Part shown: in pieces, positions 1 through 11,819 of the stretch
Layout: the number at the start of each line of letters is the position of its first letter
Position numbering within the stretch: position 1 is the stretch's first letter
Assembly (NCBI RefSeq): GCF_024323335.1
Contig: NC_066581.1
Span: 29,942,699-30,006,698, forward strand
Source of the DNA: Lathyrus oleraceus
Taxonomy: Eukaryota; Streptophyta; Magnoliopsida; Fabales; Fabaceae
Length of the DNA stretch: 64,000 bases
Direction of reading: 5' to 3'
Notes under the pieces: generated by a model
What the model was told of the DNA's origin: nothing
What the model saw: the letters and a program-made list of their open reading frames with translations, nothing else
Database searches by the model: none
Program-made: the position numbers and the translations under genes

Positions 1-294
1 GACATTGTAGGGTCATCGATTGGTCATTGAAGGCAACATTTGTAAGGATACCTTAGCATTCGAAGGGACGATCATCATTTAACCGTAGGCTACAACGACA
101 GGTCATCGAGGGACAAAAATCATATATTCACAAGCAACATCCGAGGGACTATGATTTATCTTATAGGGACATGATGATTTAACCGAAGGGTCTTTGCTAA
201 GTGCATCCCCACATTCGCGGGACATGACCGTAATACCGTAATACCGTAAGGCAACAAAGAGAGATCCAAGATCACATATTCAAAGGCTATATTT

Positions 295-402
295 TATAAT
301 CAATTAGGTAATTAGGATGAATCTCCATATTATAATCAATTAGGTAATTAGGATGAATCTCCACATTATAATCAATTAGGTAATTAGGATGAATCTCCAC
401 AG
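295..402. repeat. Tandem repeat, three copies of 36 bp
   Basis: Three consecutive near-identical 36-bp units start at 295, 331 and 367, each with the core CAATTAGGTAATTAGGATGA. They differ at only one or two bases. They lie inside the reverse-oriented LTR and look like ordinary minisatellite expansion in a transposon. Confidence 0.85.
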
Positions 403-629
403 GGGTATCCCACAAATAAAGTGGAATACCTAGCAAGCTACCTTTTCCAGGAGTATGTGAGCCCTTACAATATTCAGCAAACAGGTCAGAATACCAAATC
501 AGGGTGCAATCGAGAGTTGCACCAAACCAAAAGGAATCATAACAGTAATAATGTCAGGTAAACCATGCATGGTTACAATAAAACATGTCAGATTGGCAAA
601 AATCAGAACAGAAAAATCAGCGACTGTCA

Positions 630-715
630 CGTTCGCTGCTGCCTCGCCTAGCGAGGGCCTGGCGAACCCTCGCTACATGTTCGCTTAGCGATGTGCTAGC
701 GAACGGCTGCGGGTT
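630..715. repeat. GC-rich cluster of TTCGC/GCGAA inverted motifs
   Basis: A GC-rich patch in AT-rich DNA holds several short inverted motifs (TTCGCT, AGCGAA, CCTCGC, GCGAGG) that could fold into small hairpins. A second patch with the same vocabulary lies at about 1195-1255. Both fall in the reverse-oriented LTR. No function can be assigned. Confidence 0.45.
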
Positions 716-1128
716 TTGAATTTAAGAACAGTACGATTTCAGCAAGCTCCACACCCTATGGCATCCATTACAGAAATTTTATGGTTAAACATTCAAGATA
801 TCCATACATATTTAAATCCACATGCAAAACCTAAGATATATTTATAAATCCAATCATAATACCACATGTAAATTGGAAGCATGAAGCGGTAGTGGTAGTG
901 CAAACCTGTTGGCAATTGAATTGCAACGTTGAATTGGCAGATCACTCTTAGGGTTGGTGCCGGATTGAGTTGGGCGGAGGTAACCTTTGTGTAGATGAGT
1001 TTCCTTCAGGGTTTCCTTTAGGGTTGCTCTGAATTCTCTGGGTTAGCCTCCAGGGTTTGTTGTTCCTTCTTTCCGTCTCCGTCCGTCTGTCTCTCTTTTT
1101 TCTTTTCCTCTTCTGACTGAAGTTGTGG

Positions 1129-1136
1129 TATTTATA
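1129..1136 (-). promoter_or_regulatory. TATA-box-like motif in reverse LTR
   Basis: The minus strand reads TATAAATA here, followed downstream on that strand by a pyrimidine/purine-rich leader-like stretch. The position, about 250 bases into an LTR whose 5' end is at 1390, suits an LTR promoter. Predicted from motif and position only. Confidence 0.35.
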
Positions 1137-1390
1137 ATGATTTTTTGTGACCTAATGGGCTCAGAATGAAGCCCAAAATTTCTGGTATTCGCAAGCTGAG
1201 TGGTGTAGCGAAGGGTTCGCTAGGCGAAGGATTTTGCTCGCTTGGCGAGCAAGCCAGTTTAAGTCATTTTCTGGATTTGGCCACCTGTGTGTTGGGTCTT
1301 TGTTCCTTTAAGATCAATGTCTTGAAAAGTGAGTTGGAGTGCCTTGAAAAATATCTTGCAAGATTAACGGGCAAATTTTGGGGTATGACA

Positions 1391-1649
1391 GCGGTGATCG
1401 GGGACCATACGCGCGAAAATAATTGTTCTGGGGCTCAAGAAAAGGAAAAAGAGAAAAAAGTTCTGGGGTTCAAGAAAAGGAAAAAGAGAAAAAAGTTTCG
1501 GGGTTCAAGAAAAGCAAAAAAATATAATAATCCCCAGCGGAGCGTAAATTGTTCGTCTGTTCTTGGTATTCAATCACTCTTCACCCTGATCATCTGAAAG
1601 CCGAGGCTATTCATATCGACAGGTTCACAGTGGATTGAATAGGGGCAGC
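1391..1649 (+). mobile_element. 3' end of Ogre-like element A with polypurine tract
   Basis: This stretch precedes the LTR at 1650. It holds three 35-bp tandem units starting at 1425, 1460 and 1495 with a purine-rich core (CAAGAAAAGGAAAAAGAG). It ends in GAATAGGGGCAGC (about 1637-1649), a polypurine tract directly against the TG of the LTR. The same arrangement, AATAGGGGCATC followed by TGTAAGACCCC, occurs at the 3' LTR of element B, which supports reading the LTR at 1650 as a 3' LTR. The coding part of element A is outside the window or lost. Confidence 0.6.
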
Positions 1650-4600
1650 TGTAACACCTCAAAATTTGCCCTCCTCTTCTTGGGACTAGTTTAGCATATT
1701 GCATTTCATTGTGTAGGACATTAGGCATTTGCATATTGCATATCATGTGATAATAAGAAAGTCATCCTCCTAAGTCTTTCTCAGAAGATAGAGAGGTTAA
1801 GAGACTCATGCCTGAGGGTCTTATCAAATTGATGATCAATCATATGAGGGTTGCTCTTCAATTAGGGTTTTATTGGTTCCTCAAGGAGGTTGAGTATTAT
1901 CTTGATTGCAAGGTTACATCATCATCATCATGGTTATTTTCATCTGTAAGGGGTTCATTGTTCATGCTCAGGTTCCTTAGGATTAGGGTTTTGACCTCTG
2001 GTCAACCCTAATCAGTTGCATTCTTCCAATCAGTGATTTTCAAGAAGATGGGGTATTCTATGGAGAGTGGGATCACATGATCATCCTATTGAGTTTATAT
2101 GAGCCAAGGTTCATTTTGAAGCCAATTCCTCAAGTGGTTGAGGCTCAAGCTGATCAGAGCACTTCTAAGTCATCTGTCAACCAGAAAGTCAACAGAAAGT
2201 CAACTGAGGGTTGTGAGGTGGAAAAATGAGTTTCAACATCTCATTCATGTTCAAAGGGGGTTCATTGGTCATTACAAATATATGTCTTGAAGAATTTGAG
2301 GTCATGGCAAAAGTTTCCCAAAATGGAAAGTGACCTGTAATTTCAAGTTTCCAAAAATGGAAAGATTTTGGTCCAAATTCAACTTGATCTTAAATCATCA
2401 AAGAAGCTTCAAATTAAATTTTGTCCAACATGAAAGTTGTATATCTCTCTCTCCCATTTCCATAAAGTCCAAGATCATGAATTTATGATGAATGGTTGAG
2501 GAGATATGGCCAAATGATCATCAAGTATGCTTGGAACTTCAAAGTGCCATAACTTTTGACTCATAACTCCAAATTGAGTGCCTCTTTTTGCACTTTGCTC
2601 CTCATGACATATATTTTCCAAATCATTCATGGCATTGCATGAAATTTCGTCATGTGATCATGTGCTAATTCAAGTGCATTTTGGAGGGAAATTGAGAAAT
2701 TCAAATTTGGTGCATCACATGAGTAAAATTCCACTTGCATTATGTTTATGAGATGGTTTTAAGTGAATGTGAGCATTTGCATGCTACTATTCACGTGGTG
2801 CATGGCCATGATACATCATTTTCCATTTTTTGCATTCCATTCCAATTATCACTAATCCTAATTAACCATTACAAATTAGGATTAGCATGGTAATTAACAT
2901 GGCCTATAAATAGCAAATCATAACAGAATTTTCAGTTTACACATTTTCTAGATCTAGAATTTTCTCTTCCCTCCAAATTTTTCTCTCATTGGAATTCAAA
3001 TTTTCTCCACACAACCATACATTTTCTTGATAGATCCATCATCTGCATGGAATTTGGAGCATGAATCAGTCATTTTTTGTGGAAATTGGTGAAGAATTGT
3101 GCATACTCCATACATGAACATGAAGATGGAAATGGCAAATTAATCAAGATCTAGTTCGTTTCAAGCTTCAATTTCAACTTCAGACTTCATAACATCAATA
3201 TAGGAGTGATTCTGGAGCTTGCAAGGCCTTGAACACGCTGCTGCCATTGATTGATCTTCAAGAGGTTGGAAATTCGAATCTCATGAATCTTGATTTTATG
3301 TACATAGACTTGTAGATCCTTGCATGCTGGTTATTCTGATATAAATTTCATGAAATTTGGATGAAAAATGAAGAAGTTATGTTGATTTAAAGTTTGTAGA
3401 TCCATTCTTATTTCCTTCGATTCGTGAAATATAGTGAGAATTAGGCTTAGGTTTTGTGATATTTGTGATCTACTCGTCGAGACGATTCCAATGATGTATG
3501 CCATTTAAAATTCTGGAAAAAAAATGCATGAACAGTAGCAACCACCGTCTTCATGAAGAAGACGGTGGAAACCACCACATTGGCACTGTAGCGCAGCCGG
3601 CTAGGGCTTCTGCAACTGAGCGCATGAACGTAGCAGGACCAAGGCTCGATTCTTCCTGAGCGCATTCTTTCATTTTTTTTGTTTTAATTCTTCACAGCCA
3701 AAACGACGTCGTTTTGGACACGCCTTGGCCTCTCTTCGATCCTTGCTGAAGGCGTTTTGGTGATTTTCTATGTTTCAACTTCATTTTCCATTATTCTTCA
3801 ACATTATTCCATGTTAATTCATGCAACTTGCAAAATTCATAACAAATTGAAAATTAATCCAAATTGAATGCCATTTTTTTTCACATGTTCATATGGATGT
3901 CTATTATTTTGTGGTGCTGATTTCATGATTTTATCATTTCTGGAATTTTAAATGTGATTGATTCTTTGGACATATATGCAAATGTGACATGCTTCATTCA
4001 TACTATTGTGAAATGCTTATACATTGTCCAATTGATTTGAAATTTGGTATGCTGATTCCCAACATGTTACATGATTTTTGAGGCTTGGTTGTGCATTTTT
4101 AGCATTTTTCATTTCTGTTTTAGGCACATGAATGTATGGTGTGACAATGTGTGTCACACAATTTGATGTCATACTTGTTCATTTTCATTCCTAGGTCAAT
4201 TGAGTTCTGTTGATTCTGATTTTTGGCATGATGATTATATTTGACATGTTGTGTGCATATAAAAATTTCCAGAATTGTTTGATTCATTTCTGTTTTAATT
4301 TGGAATTTTGATTCTTGATGTCCAATTGTATGCTTTGAAATTGCCTTTGCCATATCTTGCTCATGAGATGACTTTGCTTGATGCTTTTGATTTGGTCCTT
4401 TTTAGGACATGTTCTTGCTTGATTAAACATGCTTCATGTGGAATATTGGTTGTTGTTTCGATTTTTTGCTTCACTTTTGACCCTAGGCTTTGCCCTAGGG
4501 GTTTGAACTCACAATTTGAGCTTTGTCTTTCAGGATCAAGCATTCATCTACATGGTTGATGTTGCCTCATCATTTGAGCTTTGCTATTTGCCTTGTTTAC

Positions 4601-6532
4601 TAACCTTTGGTTATTTTGTAGGTCCTTTGGTAGTGAATCACTTGAGTGTTTGCCTTCTATGGCTTACTTGTTGTGCATATTGGGATTGTCTGATTGTTGT
4701 TGATTGTTTGGTTGTCTGAATGTGAATATTGACTTGTTTGATTTTCTTACAGGTACTTTAGCCGCTTTAACTCATTATTTGAGTTGCTTTGCTTTGATTT
4801 GCTTGTGGTTGGCATACCACTTAGGTAATCTCTTGAACTCCATGTAGTCTGGAAGACCTGCTATCTTTGGCAGGCACCTGTCTGAAGCCCTCCTTAAGAG
4901 GCCATGTTCTTGATTGCTTAATTTTGTGCTAAAGACCTCAATGAGGCATGGTTACATGTAAAGACCTCCTAAGTGAAGAGGAATTGGCAGATAGAAGGGA
5001 TGTGCAATCCATCCCCTGCTATTCAGTTGAGTCTTTCATCTTGCTCGCACTACGTGCTGATGCATTTTGAATAAACACCCAAAATCTTGTATATAGAGTC
5101 AGTCATTGTGGAATAGAGTTCCTCATTCTGGACTCCCACACCTTCTTTTATTCAAGCTCACCCAGGCCGGGTTAAGAGTTGTGAGGTCTAACCCTCATCT
5201 CCCATTTCATCTGCTCACCCTGACGGTTAATGTCAGTGGTTAAGAGCCTCAGACACCCTTTCCAGTGTTGGCTTGTTTGTCGAGGTTGATATGACCCCTT
5301 GACTAAAGCCCAGCCTTGTATGAGCCGCTTGTTTGCATATAGCGTGTGGTGATTGCTTTTGATGTTTATTTGGTTTTGCTTCTCATCTCCTTTCTGTAGG
5401 AGTCGTATGATCAACTTTCGAGGAAGTTGAACGTACGTAGAGATAGACTTGAGTTGACTCACTGCATGTGTGAGTCAAACTCTTGTTAGAGACCTCAACC
5501 TAGGGTTATAATTTGCATGATGACTATTAGGCTCGAGTTAGTCTCCCTTTTAGTCCGTTATTCCCTTGGTCTCTGGTTAGGATAAGTTTCTCCCCTGTTA
5601 AGGGGAACTATGTCGCCCTGATCCTCATACCAGATGAGGCACGTAGGCAGGAGATCGTGCGAGATCTCTCTGGGCACCCTTTTTCTTTTTTGCGCGTGTT
5701 TTGCTTCACAGATATCAGGCTCGAGTTCCCGAATCCCTGTTAGTCTGTGTGTTCACCCTTCTTCTTTTTCAACCCTTCTGCTTTGTGTGTGTGTTTGGAG
5801 TCTGATGTAAGCCCAGCGATTGGCATTCGGTTTCCCGTTTGTGGTTGGTTGTTTGGAGTCTGATGTAAGCCCAGCGATTGGCATTCGGTTTCCCGTTTTT
5901 GTTTGTTTGTTTGTGGAGTCAGATGTAAGCCCAGCGATTGGCTATCTGTTTCCTGTTTCTTTTGTTCGGAGTCGGACATAAGGCCAACCATTGGCAGTCT
6001 GTTTCCATTTGCGAGTTTCTTTTGACGTCTCAGCGTCTTGGTGTTGTGTTGTGTTTCGGCGTGCGTTAGCCGAACTACGGTAGCTCTGATTCTCATTCCA
6101 GATGAGATACGTAGGCATAGGATGTGATATCCTAGCGAGCCCGTTTCCCATTTCCCCGAACTACGTTGACTCTAATGTTTGTGTCTGACAAACTACGTAG
6201 GCCCAAGATGCGACATCCTGCCGAGTCCGCTTCCGTCTTCTTCCATCTGTGTTTATTATTCCAGTGTGTGTGCATTCTTTTTGAGCAGTTTATTCAGCAA
6301 CCTTATTCTATTCTTTTGGGCGTGGATCCCGTCGAGTACGACGGACGTGAGGGGTGCTAATACCTTCCCCTTGCGTAACCGACTCCCGATCCTTGCAATC
6401 TCTGGTCGTAAGACCATTCCTTTCCCTTTCCAGGTTTACTTCGAGCGTTTCCTTTCCCTCCTTTGGGATAAATAACGCATGGTGGTGGCTCTGTTTGTTT
6501 TCTTTTTCCCATCGGTTGTTTTTCGCGTTGCA
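1650..6532 (+). mobile_element. Ogre-like LTR of element A (about 4.88 kb)
   Basis: It starts TGTAACACCTCAAAATTTGC at 1650 directly after a polypurine tract, and is taken to end in CA at 6531-6532. The length, about 4883 bp, matches Ogre LTRs. Near the 3' end are features shared with the LTR of element B: a region around 6340-6400 reading 'gggtgctaataccttcccc', a 'ggataaata' block near 6465 and a GTGGTGGCTCTG box near 6483. The rest is AT-rich and non-coding. Sequence just right of 6532 is the middle of an Ogre ORF1, so this LTR abuts a truncated, different element. The right border is inferred from the TG...CA rule. Confidence 0.65.
5797..6010 (+). repeat. Four-copy degenerate tandem repeat in LTR A
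   Basis: Units beginning GGAGTC(T/A/G)GA start at 5797, 5855, 5915 and 5968, giving periods of 58, 60 and 53 bp. The first three share GATGTAAGCCCAGCGATTGG; the fourth is more diverged. The array lies in the 3' part of the Ogre-like LTR. Confidence 0.8.
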
Positions 6533-6540
6533 CCAATGGT

Positions 6541-7209
6541 GTGCAGATTATCGACTCTTGTGGTGAATTCTCCAATGTGCCTCTTCTTGGTACATGTGGT
6601 GGGATTAACTACAACCCTGTTTTACAACATCGTCAGCTTGGGTTCCCCCTAAAGGATAAACCTAATAACATTCTATTAGAGGGTGTGTTCTTTCAGGAGG
6701 GTAAAGATCCCCAAGGCTTGAAGGGCAGAATGGTCCACGCTTGGCGCAAGATTCATAGGAAAGGAAGGAAAGAGTTGGGTCCTAAGAACCGTGTCGCTTT
6801 GGAGCCTTATACTGCTTGGGTTAGGAAGAGAGCTTCTGAGTATCTCATGCCTTACGAGTATCCGAGACCTACACCTTTGGTTATGGCTGGGCCTTCAACC
6901 CTCCCTAACCAAGGAGTAGAGGAGTTGAGAGACGAGGACCGTTCATGTGCTTGGATCCGTGAACGCGAAGAGTTGCTTCAGCAAATTAAGGAGAAGGACG
7001 CTTTGATCGAGTTCCTCGAACATCAGGTTATTGATGATCCTGATGATGCATGGACTTCTCTACTTCCTCAGTCTTCCAAGTTTTGGAAAAGGAAGTACGA
7101 CCGACTCGCCAAAGAGAAAGCGGATATGGAGGAAGCCTGTAAGAGGGATGTGAAGAGGCTTCGTGCATCCTATCTTCCTGTGTCCCGAGCTTTGGATGAT
7201 TGTTTCTAG
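6541..7209 (+). pseudogene. Ogre ORF1 (protein of unknown function upstream of gag), N-terminally truncated
   Basis: The 222-codon frame matches the C-terminal half of the ORF1 protein that precedes gag in Ogre elements (plant transposon family DUF7745, recognised by residue patterns such as GGINYNP, AWRKIHRKG, LMPYEYPRP and GPSTLPNQ). The C-terminal third is rich in charged heptad-like sequence (about residues 135-215), likely a coiled coil. The N-terminal part is absent because the frame begins at the junction with LTR A at about 6533. The first ATG at 6541 is therefore not the ancestral start. The function of ORF1 in Ogre is unknown. Confidence 0.75.
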
Positions 7210-7517
7210 GGATCCATAGGATGATTATTTTCCTTTTCTCTTGTAATGATTGACAATGATGTACTTCTTTTCCCTGATATTATTTGATGAGATATTTCCA
7301 TATGTGATAAATGTTTAATATTCCCAAAATTTGCAAATAAAACCCTAGAGTTCCTTTGAAATAAAAACAAATCATATGCACAAGCATTGCATGCATCATG
7401 TGCATAAGCAGGTTTTGTTCCCGGCTTCTTGCCCTGTGGTCTAACTCTGTGTTCTTCATTTATTTTGAAGACAAGCTGACTCACCGGTACTACACTAGAG
7501 CCAACATTTCAAGACTG

Positions 7518-9689
7518 ATGGATCATTTGAAGCAAGAGAACCGTGAACTCAAAGAGGAAGTGGCCAGACTGAGTGCCCTGATGGAATCGTTCCTGGCTGC
7601 CCAGAGCCAGTCTTCTCCGACGCCTTCAACTCCTCCCCAGAGGACAGTCATCTCTGAGATTGTTTCCTCAACTGTGCCTGCAGCCAATGCACACTTTGTT
7701 CCAACGTCCATGCCAGCCGGATTCCCGTGGGGGATGCCTCCCAATTTTATGCCTGAAGGTCCTGCTCCGACTTTTGCTTCTATGCCGGCATCTAGCCCGG
7801 TCCTTGCTGTTCCTCCTCCTGTTGTGCATACTTTTCCCAGGGTAGACGACACCATCTATCATTCTGAGCCATCTGAAGGCCCAGATGTCTATGAGAAGAT
7901 GGACGCTATGAACGATCAATTTCTTGAGCTTCGCAAGGAATTGAAGACTCTTAGAGGAAAGGATCTTTTCGGCAAGTCTGCTGCCGAACTATGTTTGGTT
8001 CCTAATGTGAAGATCCCTGTGAAATTCAAGGTCCCTAACTTTGAAAAATACAAGGGAAATACTTGTCCTCTCAGCCACCTGGTCATGTATGCCAGGAAGA
8101 TGTCTACTCAAACCGATAATGATCAGTTGCTCATCCACTACTTTCAGGACAGCTTCTCTGGTGCCGCTCTACGTTGGTATATGGGTTTAGACAGCGCGAA
8201 CATCCGATCCTTCAACGACCTTGGCGAGGCCTTCGTCAAGCAGTACAAGTATAATATGGATATGGCTCCCGATAGGGATCAATTGAGGGTCATGTCCCAG
8301 AAGGACAAAGAAACGTTTAAAGAATACGCCCAGAGGTGGCGAGAGTTAGCAGCACAGATTGTGCATCCGCTAGAAGAGAAGGAAATGACCAAGATCTTTC
8401 TGAAGACCTTGAGTTCATTCTATTATGAGCGGATGATTGCTAGCGCTCCTTTTGACTTCACCGAGATGGTGAATATAGGGATGCGTCTAGAAGAAGGGGT
8501 TAGAGAAGGACGTCTAATCAGAGAAGAAGGCTCTTCTACCAAACGATATGGGGCGTTTGCGAAGAAGAAAGATGGAGAGGAACATGCTGTGACCTCCCAT
8601 GTGAAATATAGAAGACCCTCTGTGAGAAGGAAGACCGTGCGTCCCGCCGGTAACCAGCACCAGGTGGCTCACATAGCACCTATTTTCAAAGACAATCAAC
8701 AGTATCAGCAACATAGCAATAATCAGCAATCGCATCCTCAATATCAATAACAACAGCACCGACCGCAACAGCAGGCCTACCAGCCTCGAAACAATAATCA
8801 AACTAGCACGAGTTACGAGAGGAAAAAGGTCACTTTTGATCCTATTCCAATGACGTATGCAGAATTATATCCCTCTTTGATAGAGAGGAAGTTGATTACT
8901 CCGAGAGACCCACCGGCTATACCTGCTAACCCCCAGTGGTGGTATAAGCCTGAATTACATTGTGTTTATCATTCTGGTGCTCCCGGCCACGACGTGGAGA
9001 ATTGTTACCCTTTGAAGACCAAGGTTCAAGACCTTGTGAGGTGTGGCATTCTATGTTTTGAGGACGTAGGTCCTAATGTGAAGAAGAACCCATTGCCCGA
9101 GCATGGGAAATCTGTCAACATGGTCCAGGGTTGCCCTGGCAAGTACGAAGTCAAATATGTCAGTCATATTCGACAGTCTCTTGTCGAAATGCATCGTTTG
9201 CTATGTGATTACATTCATTACGAGCACGACCATGATAGATGCCGAGTATGCTCTGTTAACCGATTGGGTTGTCGCCAGGTGCGCAAGGATATTCAGGAAA
9301 TGCTGGATGAAGGAGTCATTGAGATTCTTCAGAATAGGAATGTTGACGAAGATGAGCCTGAGGTCAACGTAATTTCCCCAGTATTCTGGATGCCCGAGCC
9401 TGTTATCATCAAGTATGATGGTAGCAAAAAGAAGGCTTCTCTTGTTCTTATCATTAAGCCTGTCGGTCCAGTACCGTACTCTTCCGAAAAAGAAATTCCC
9501 TTTTTAGTTACAACGTTGTTGCTGTAGAAGATGGGAAATAAGTGTCCTTACCATCCTCCTCTGTTGTTAATATCGCAGATGTAAGTGGTTTAACTCGCAG
9601 CGGTCGTGTGTTTTCAGCACCTCCCAAGCCCCAGGCTAATACTGATTTTGTTGAACGCCCGATTGGGAATGTTGTGAGCACCCCGAATC
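7518..9689 (+). pseudogene. Ogre gag, first part of broken gag-pro frame
   Basis: The likely start at 7518 opens a coiled-coil N-terminus (MDHLKQENRELKEEVARL). A proline-rich linker follows, then a retrotransposon Gag domain (about 8040-8520, including LIHYFQDSFSGAALRWY) and the zinc-finger-like motif CVYHSGAPGHDVENC at about 8970-9010. In-frame TAA at 8748-8750 sits in a glutamine tract. The same frame reopens and runs to about 9504, where a T-run frameshift moves the reading into another frame. That frame meets TAA in the GATGGGAAATAAGTG context (about 9530-9541), then stays readable to the chromovirus insertion at 9690. Reading resumes at 18239. Confidence 0.8.
9685..9689 (+). repeat. Left target-site duplication GAATC of chromovirus
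   Basis: GAATC directly precedes the 5' LTR and recurs directly after the 3' LTR at 18239-18243. Removing the insertion and one copy leaves a continuous Ogre reading frame. Confidence 0.93.
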
Positions 9690-11695
9690 TGTAACACCCC
9701 GATAATAATAAAATAATTATTTGAATTGAGTTAATAATTCATTTATTAATTTAATTAAATAATTGGAAATTTTATTATTATTATTATTGGATTATTATTT
9801 TGGAAAATATATAAGTGGGACTTAAGGAAATATCCCATTTGGTAAGAAAAGGTTTTACGTGAAACAGAGAACGATCGTGAAAGAAGAGGAAAAGGGCAAA
9901 GAGACAGAGCGAGGGCTGAAGGTTGAAGAAGGAAGGGCTTAAGCTTAGAGATTCGCCGGATTAACTCAGGTAAGGGGGGTTTATCGTCGATTAATGGGTA
10001 TTATGGAATAATACGTAGTGGGTAGTGATAAGCCGTTAAATTAACCCTAATTGGGACGGTATATGCTGATTTTGATGTTGGATAAACGGTGTTAAAATCT
10101 GTAAATTGAATCGGTAGTGGTGTAAGTCGTAAATGTTAGACTAGGACACGAATTCCAGTTAAAAACTTGAATCGGCGCTACCAATTACCGGGCGAATTGT
10201 TCTGTTTAGAGATGGTTGTAGTTGAGGAAACGGCCGGAAAACCTGTGAAACGTAAGCTAACGGAACCCTGGAAAACTCAGAGAAAATCTGAGTCTGCGCG
10301 CGAGCGGTCGACCATAGGGTCGGCGTGCGCTGACCCGTGAGGCATGCGCTGACTGCATGCGTCGACGCATGGTAGTTTTGTGCCGACCAGTGAGCTAAAC
10401 GTCGACTGTATGCGTCGACGCATAGGGCTTTTGCGCCGACTCCCTCCAGTTGAGCAGAGTCTTTGCGCCGACCTGTGAGTTTCGAGCTGTGGAAAAATCG
10501 ATATAGTATGTTGCAGAGTGGGGAAAAATGAATCTTTTAATGTTGTGTGCCTATTTGAGGGTTGGCCTATGTCGGCCTATGATGTAATAGGGATTAATTC
10601 CCGCTGTTTGAGCAGTATAGACATTAGTAGAGTGTGCTAATGTTGTGGTTGTTGTTTGACATGATATAATATGCTTTTGTGATAAATTGTGTTGATAATG
10701 TGGAATGGTATACATGATGTTGTGAATGTATGCATTTGTGAATAGACTATTCTATGGCTTCGAGTGTGAGTATGTGTCTATTCTTGATTATCGTTGATGT
10801 TGCATTGCTAGGTGATTAGCATGCGTATTGTGGCCTTCGGGTGGTAGCTAATTCCCATGGTGAGGAATTAGTGAGTGAATCATGTTGATTGTTGTTGTTG
10901 TTGTTTGCATGCTAGGTGATTAGCGTGCATATCATGGCCCATTTGGGGTGGTAGCTAATTCCCATGGTGAGGAATTAGTGAGTGAGTCACTATGTCTCAA
11001 ATGAGTGGGACTAGTGAGCTTGGTAGTCGTGCCTGGATTTGGACGGTGAGGTTGAACTATATGTTCACAACATAGTCGGTACCGCATGCATAAGAGTCTC
11101 ATTGCACAATGAATGTATGGCATATGATATGAATGGATGCATTCCAGTATCATATGTGTGTTGTGTGTTGTGTGGTTAATGTTGAATATGATTGAGATTT
11201 TTACTGTTGAATATGATGGTTGGATGGATACTGCCGTTGTTGAGTGCGTAGTTTGATTAGGGTGAATTAATGTGTTATTTACTTAGCATTACATGTTGTT
11301 CTATAATGCTTATTATATTGATTGAAGAACTCACCCTTACAACTATTTTTCAGGTAACGAGCAGTGAGTTGAGTAGAAGCTAGTGCTATGGAGTCTAGTG
11401 TCGTCCTTAGTGGGTCATGCTCTGGTAGATGTAACATCGGGAGGGGATGTTTGACTATGTTTTAATTTAGTTGTTGATCAACTTTACATGTAATGTAGTA
11501 CATGCTTTGAATTGTTGATGTTTTATATCCGCTGCGTATTATGCAACTGTTTTATTTGATAAATAAATGAGCATGACAGGATGTTTTGATAAATGTTTGT
11601 GAAATGATTGTGTGACACCCTTCGGGGCATAATTACTCTGATTAACATGTTATTATTTTAATTAAATAATTTGGGGTATTTAGAAGGGTGTTACA
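9690..11695 (+). repeat. 5' LTR of chromovirus (2006 bp)
   Basis: It begins TGTAACACCCC and ends GTGTTACA, giving short terminal inverted repeats TGTAACA/TGTTACA. A TATA-like box TATATAA lies at 9808-9814. Two perfect 14-bp palindromes ATGCGTCGACGCAT lie at 10357-10370 and 10410-10423 in a CpG-rich patch. Two imperfect copies of a roughly 80-bp segment begin GCTAGGTGATTAGC at 10807 and 10911. Minus-strand open frames in it are not supported as genes. Confidence 0.95.
9808..9814 (+). promoter_or_regulatory. TATA-like box of chromovirus LTR
   Basis: TATATAA lies 118 bases inside the 5' LTR; the same motif is at 16351-16357 in the 3' LTR. It is the best TATA candidate near the LTR start and would place U3 unusually short. 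Position-based prediction. Confidence 0.4.
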
Positions 11696-11699
11696 TTAG

Positions 11700-11711
11700 T
11701 GGTATCAGAGC
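11700..11711 (+). promoter_or_regulatory. Primer-binding site for initiator tRNA-Met
   Basis: TGGTATCAGAGC, the standard plant PBS complementary to the 3' end of initiator methionine tRNA, starts five bases after the end of the 5' LTR. It is intact. Confidence 0.95.
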
Positions 11712-11819
11712 ATAGTCGGTCGTGTTGAGTCGTAGTTATTCTGTTCCCCTGTACGGGATAGGTGTTGTGTAACCCTATCAGTACTTATTTGTTTTAGTTG
11801 TTGGGTTTTCAGAATAGAG

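Larger units (their letters stand above)
1..1390 (-). mobile_element. Reverse-oriented Ogre-like LTR, partial (element C)
   Basis: Read on the minus strand, a sequence beginning TGTCATACCCCAAAATTTGC starts at 1390 and runs leftward out of the window. This TG start with a CCCCAAAATTTG block is typical of Ogre-like legume LTRs, and the LTR at 1650 begins similarly. No purine tract precedes the TG end on the minus strand, so this is more likely a 5' LTR or solo LTR than a 3' LTR. It appears to sit inside the 3' untranslated end of element A, whose sequence resumes at 1391. A TATA-like box lies about 250 bases inside it. Open frames here show no domains. The family is inferred from the terminus only. 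Confidence 0.55.

Noticed and set aside
295..402. Possible CRISPR-like direct repeats
   Set aside because: Units are contiguous 36-bp tandems without unique spacers, in plant retrotransposon DNA.
1166..1597. 143-codon plus-strand frame rich in lysine
   Set aside because: Runs across the end of the reverse LTR and the 35-bp tandem repeats; composition is explained by the repeat and no domain is visible.
7523..7919. Minus-strand frames opposite Ogre gag
   Set aside because: Shadows of the real plus-strand gag frame.
10932..11153. Minus-strand 73-codon frame repeated almost identically at 17475-17696
   Set aside because: It is duplicated only because it lies in the two LTRs of the chromovirus; no domain or start context supports a gene.
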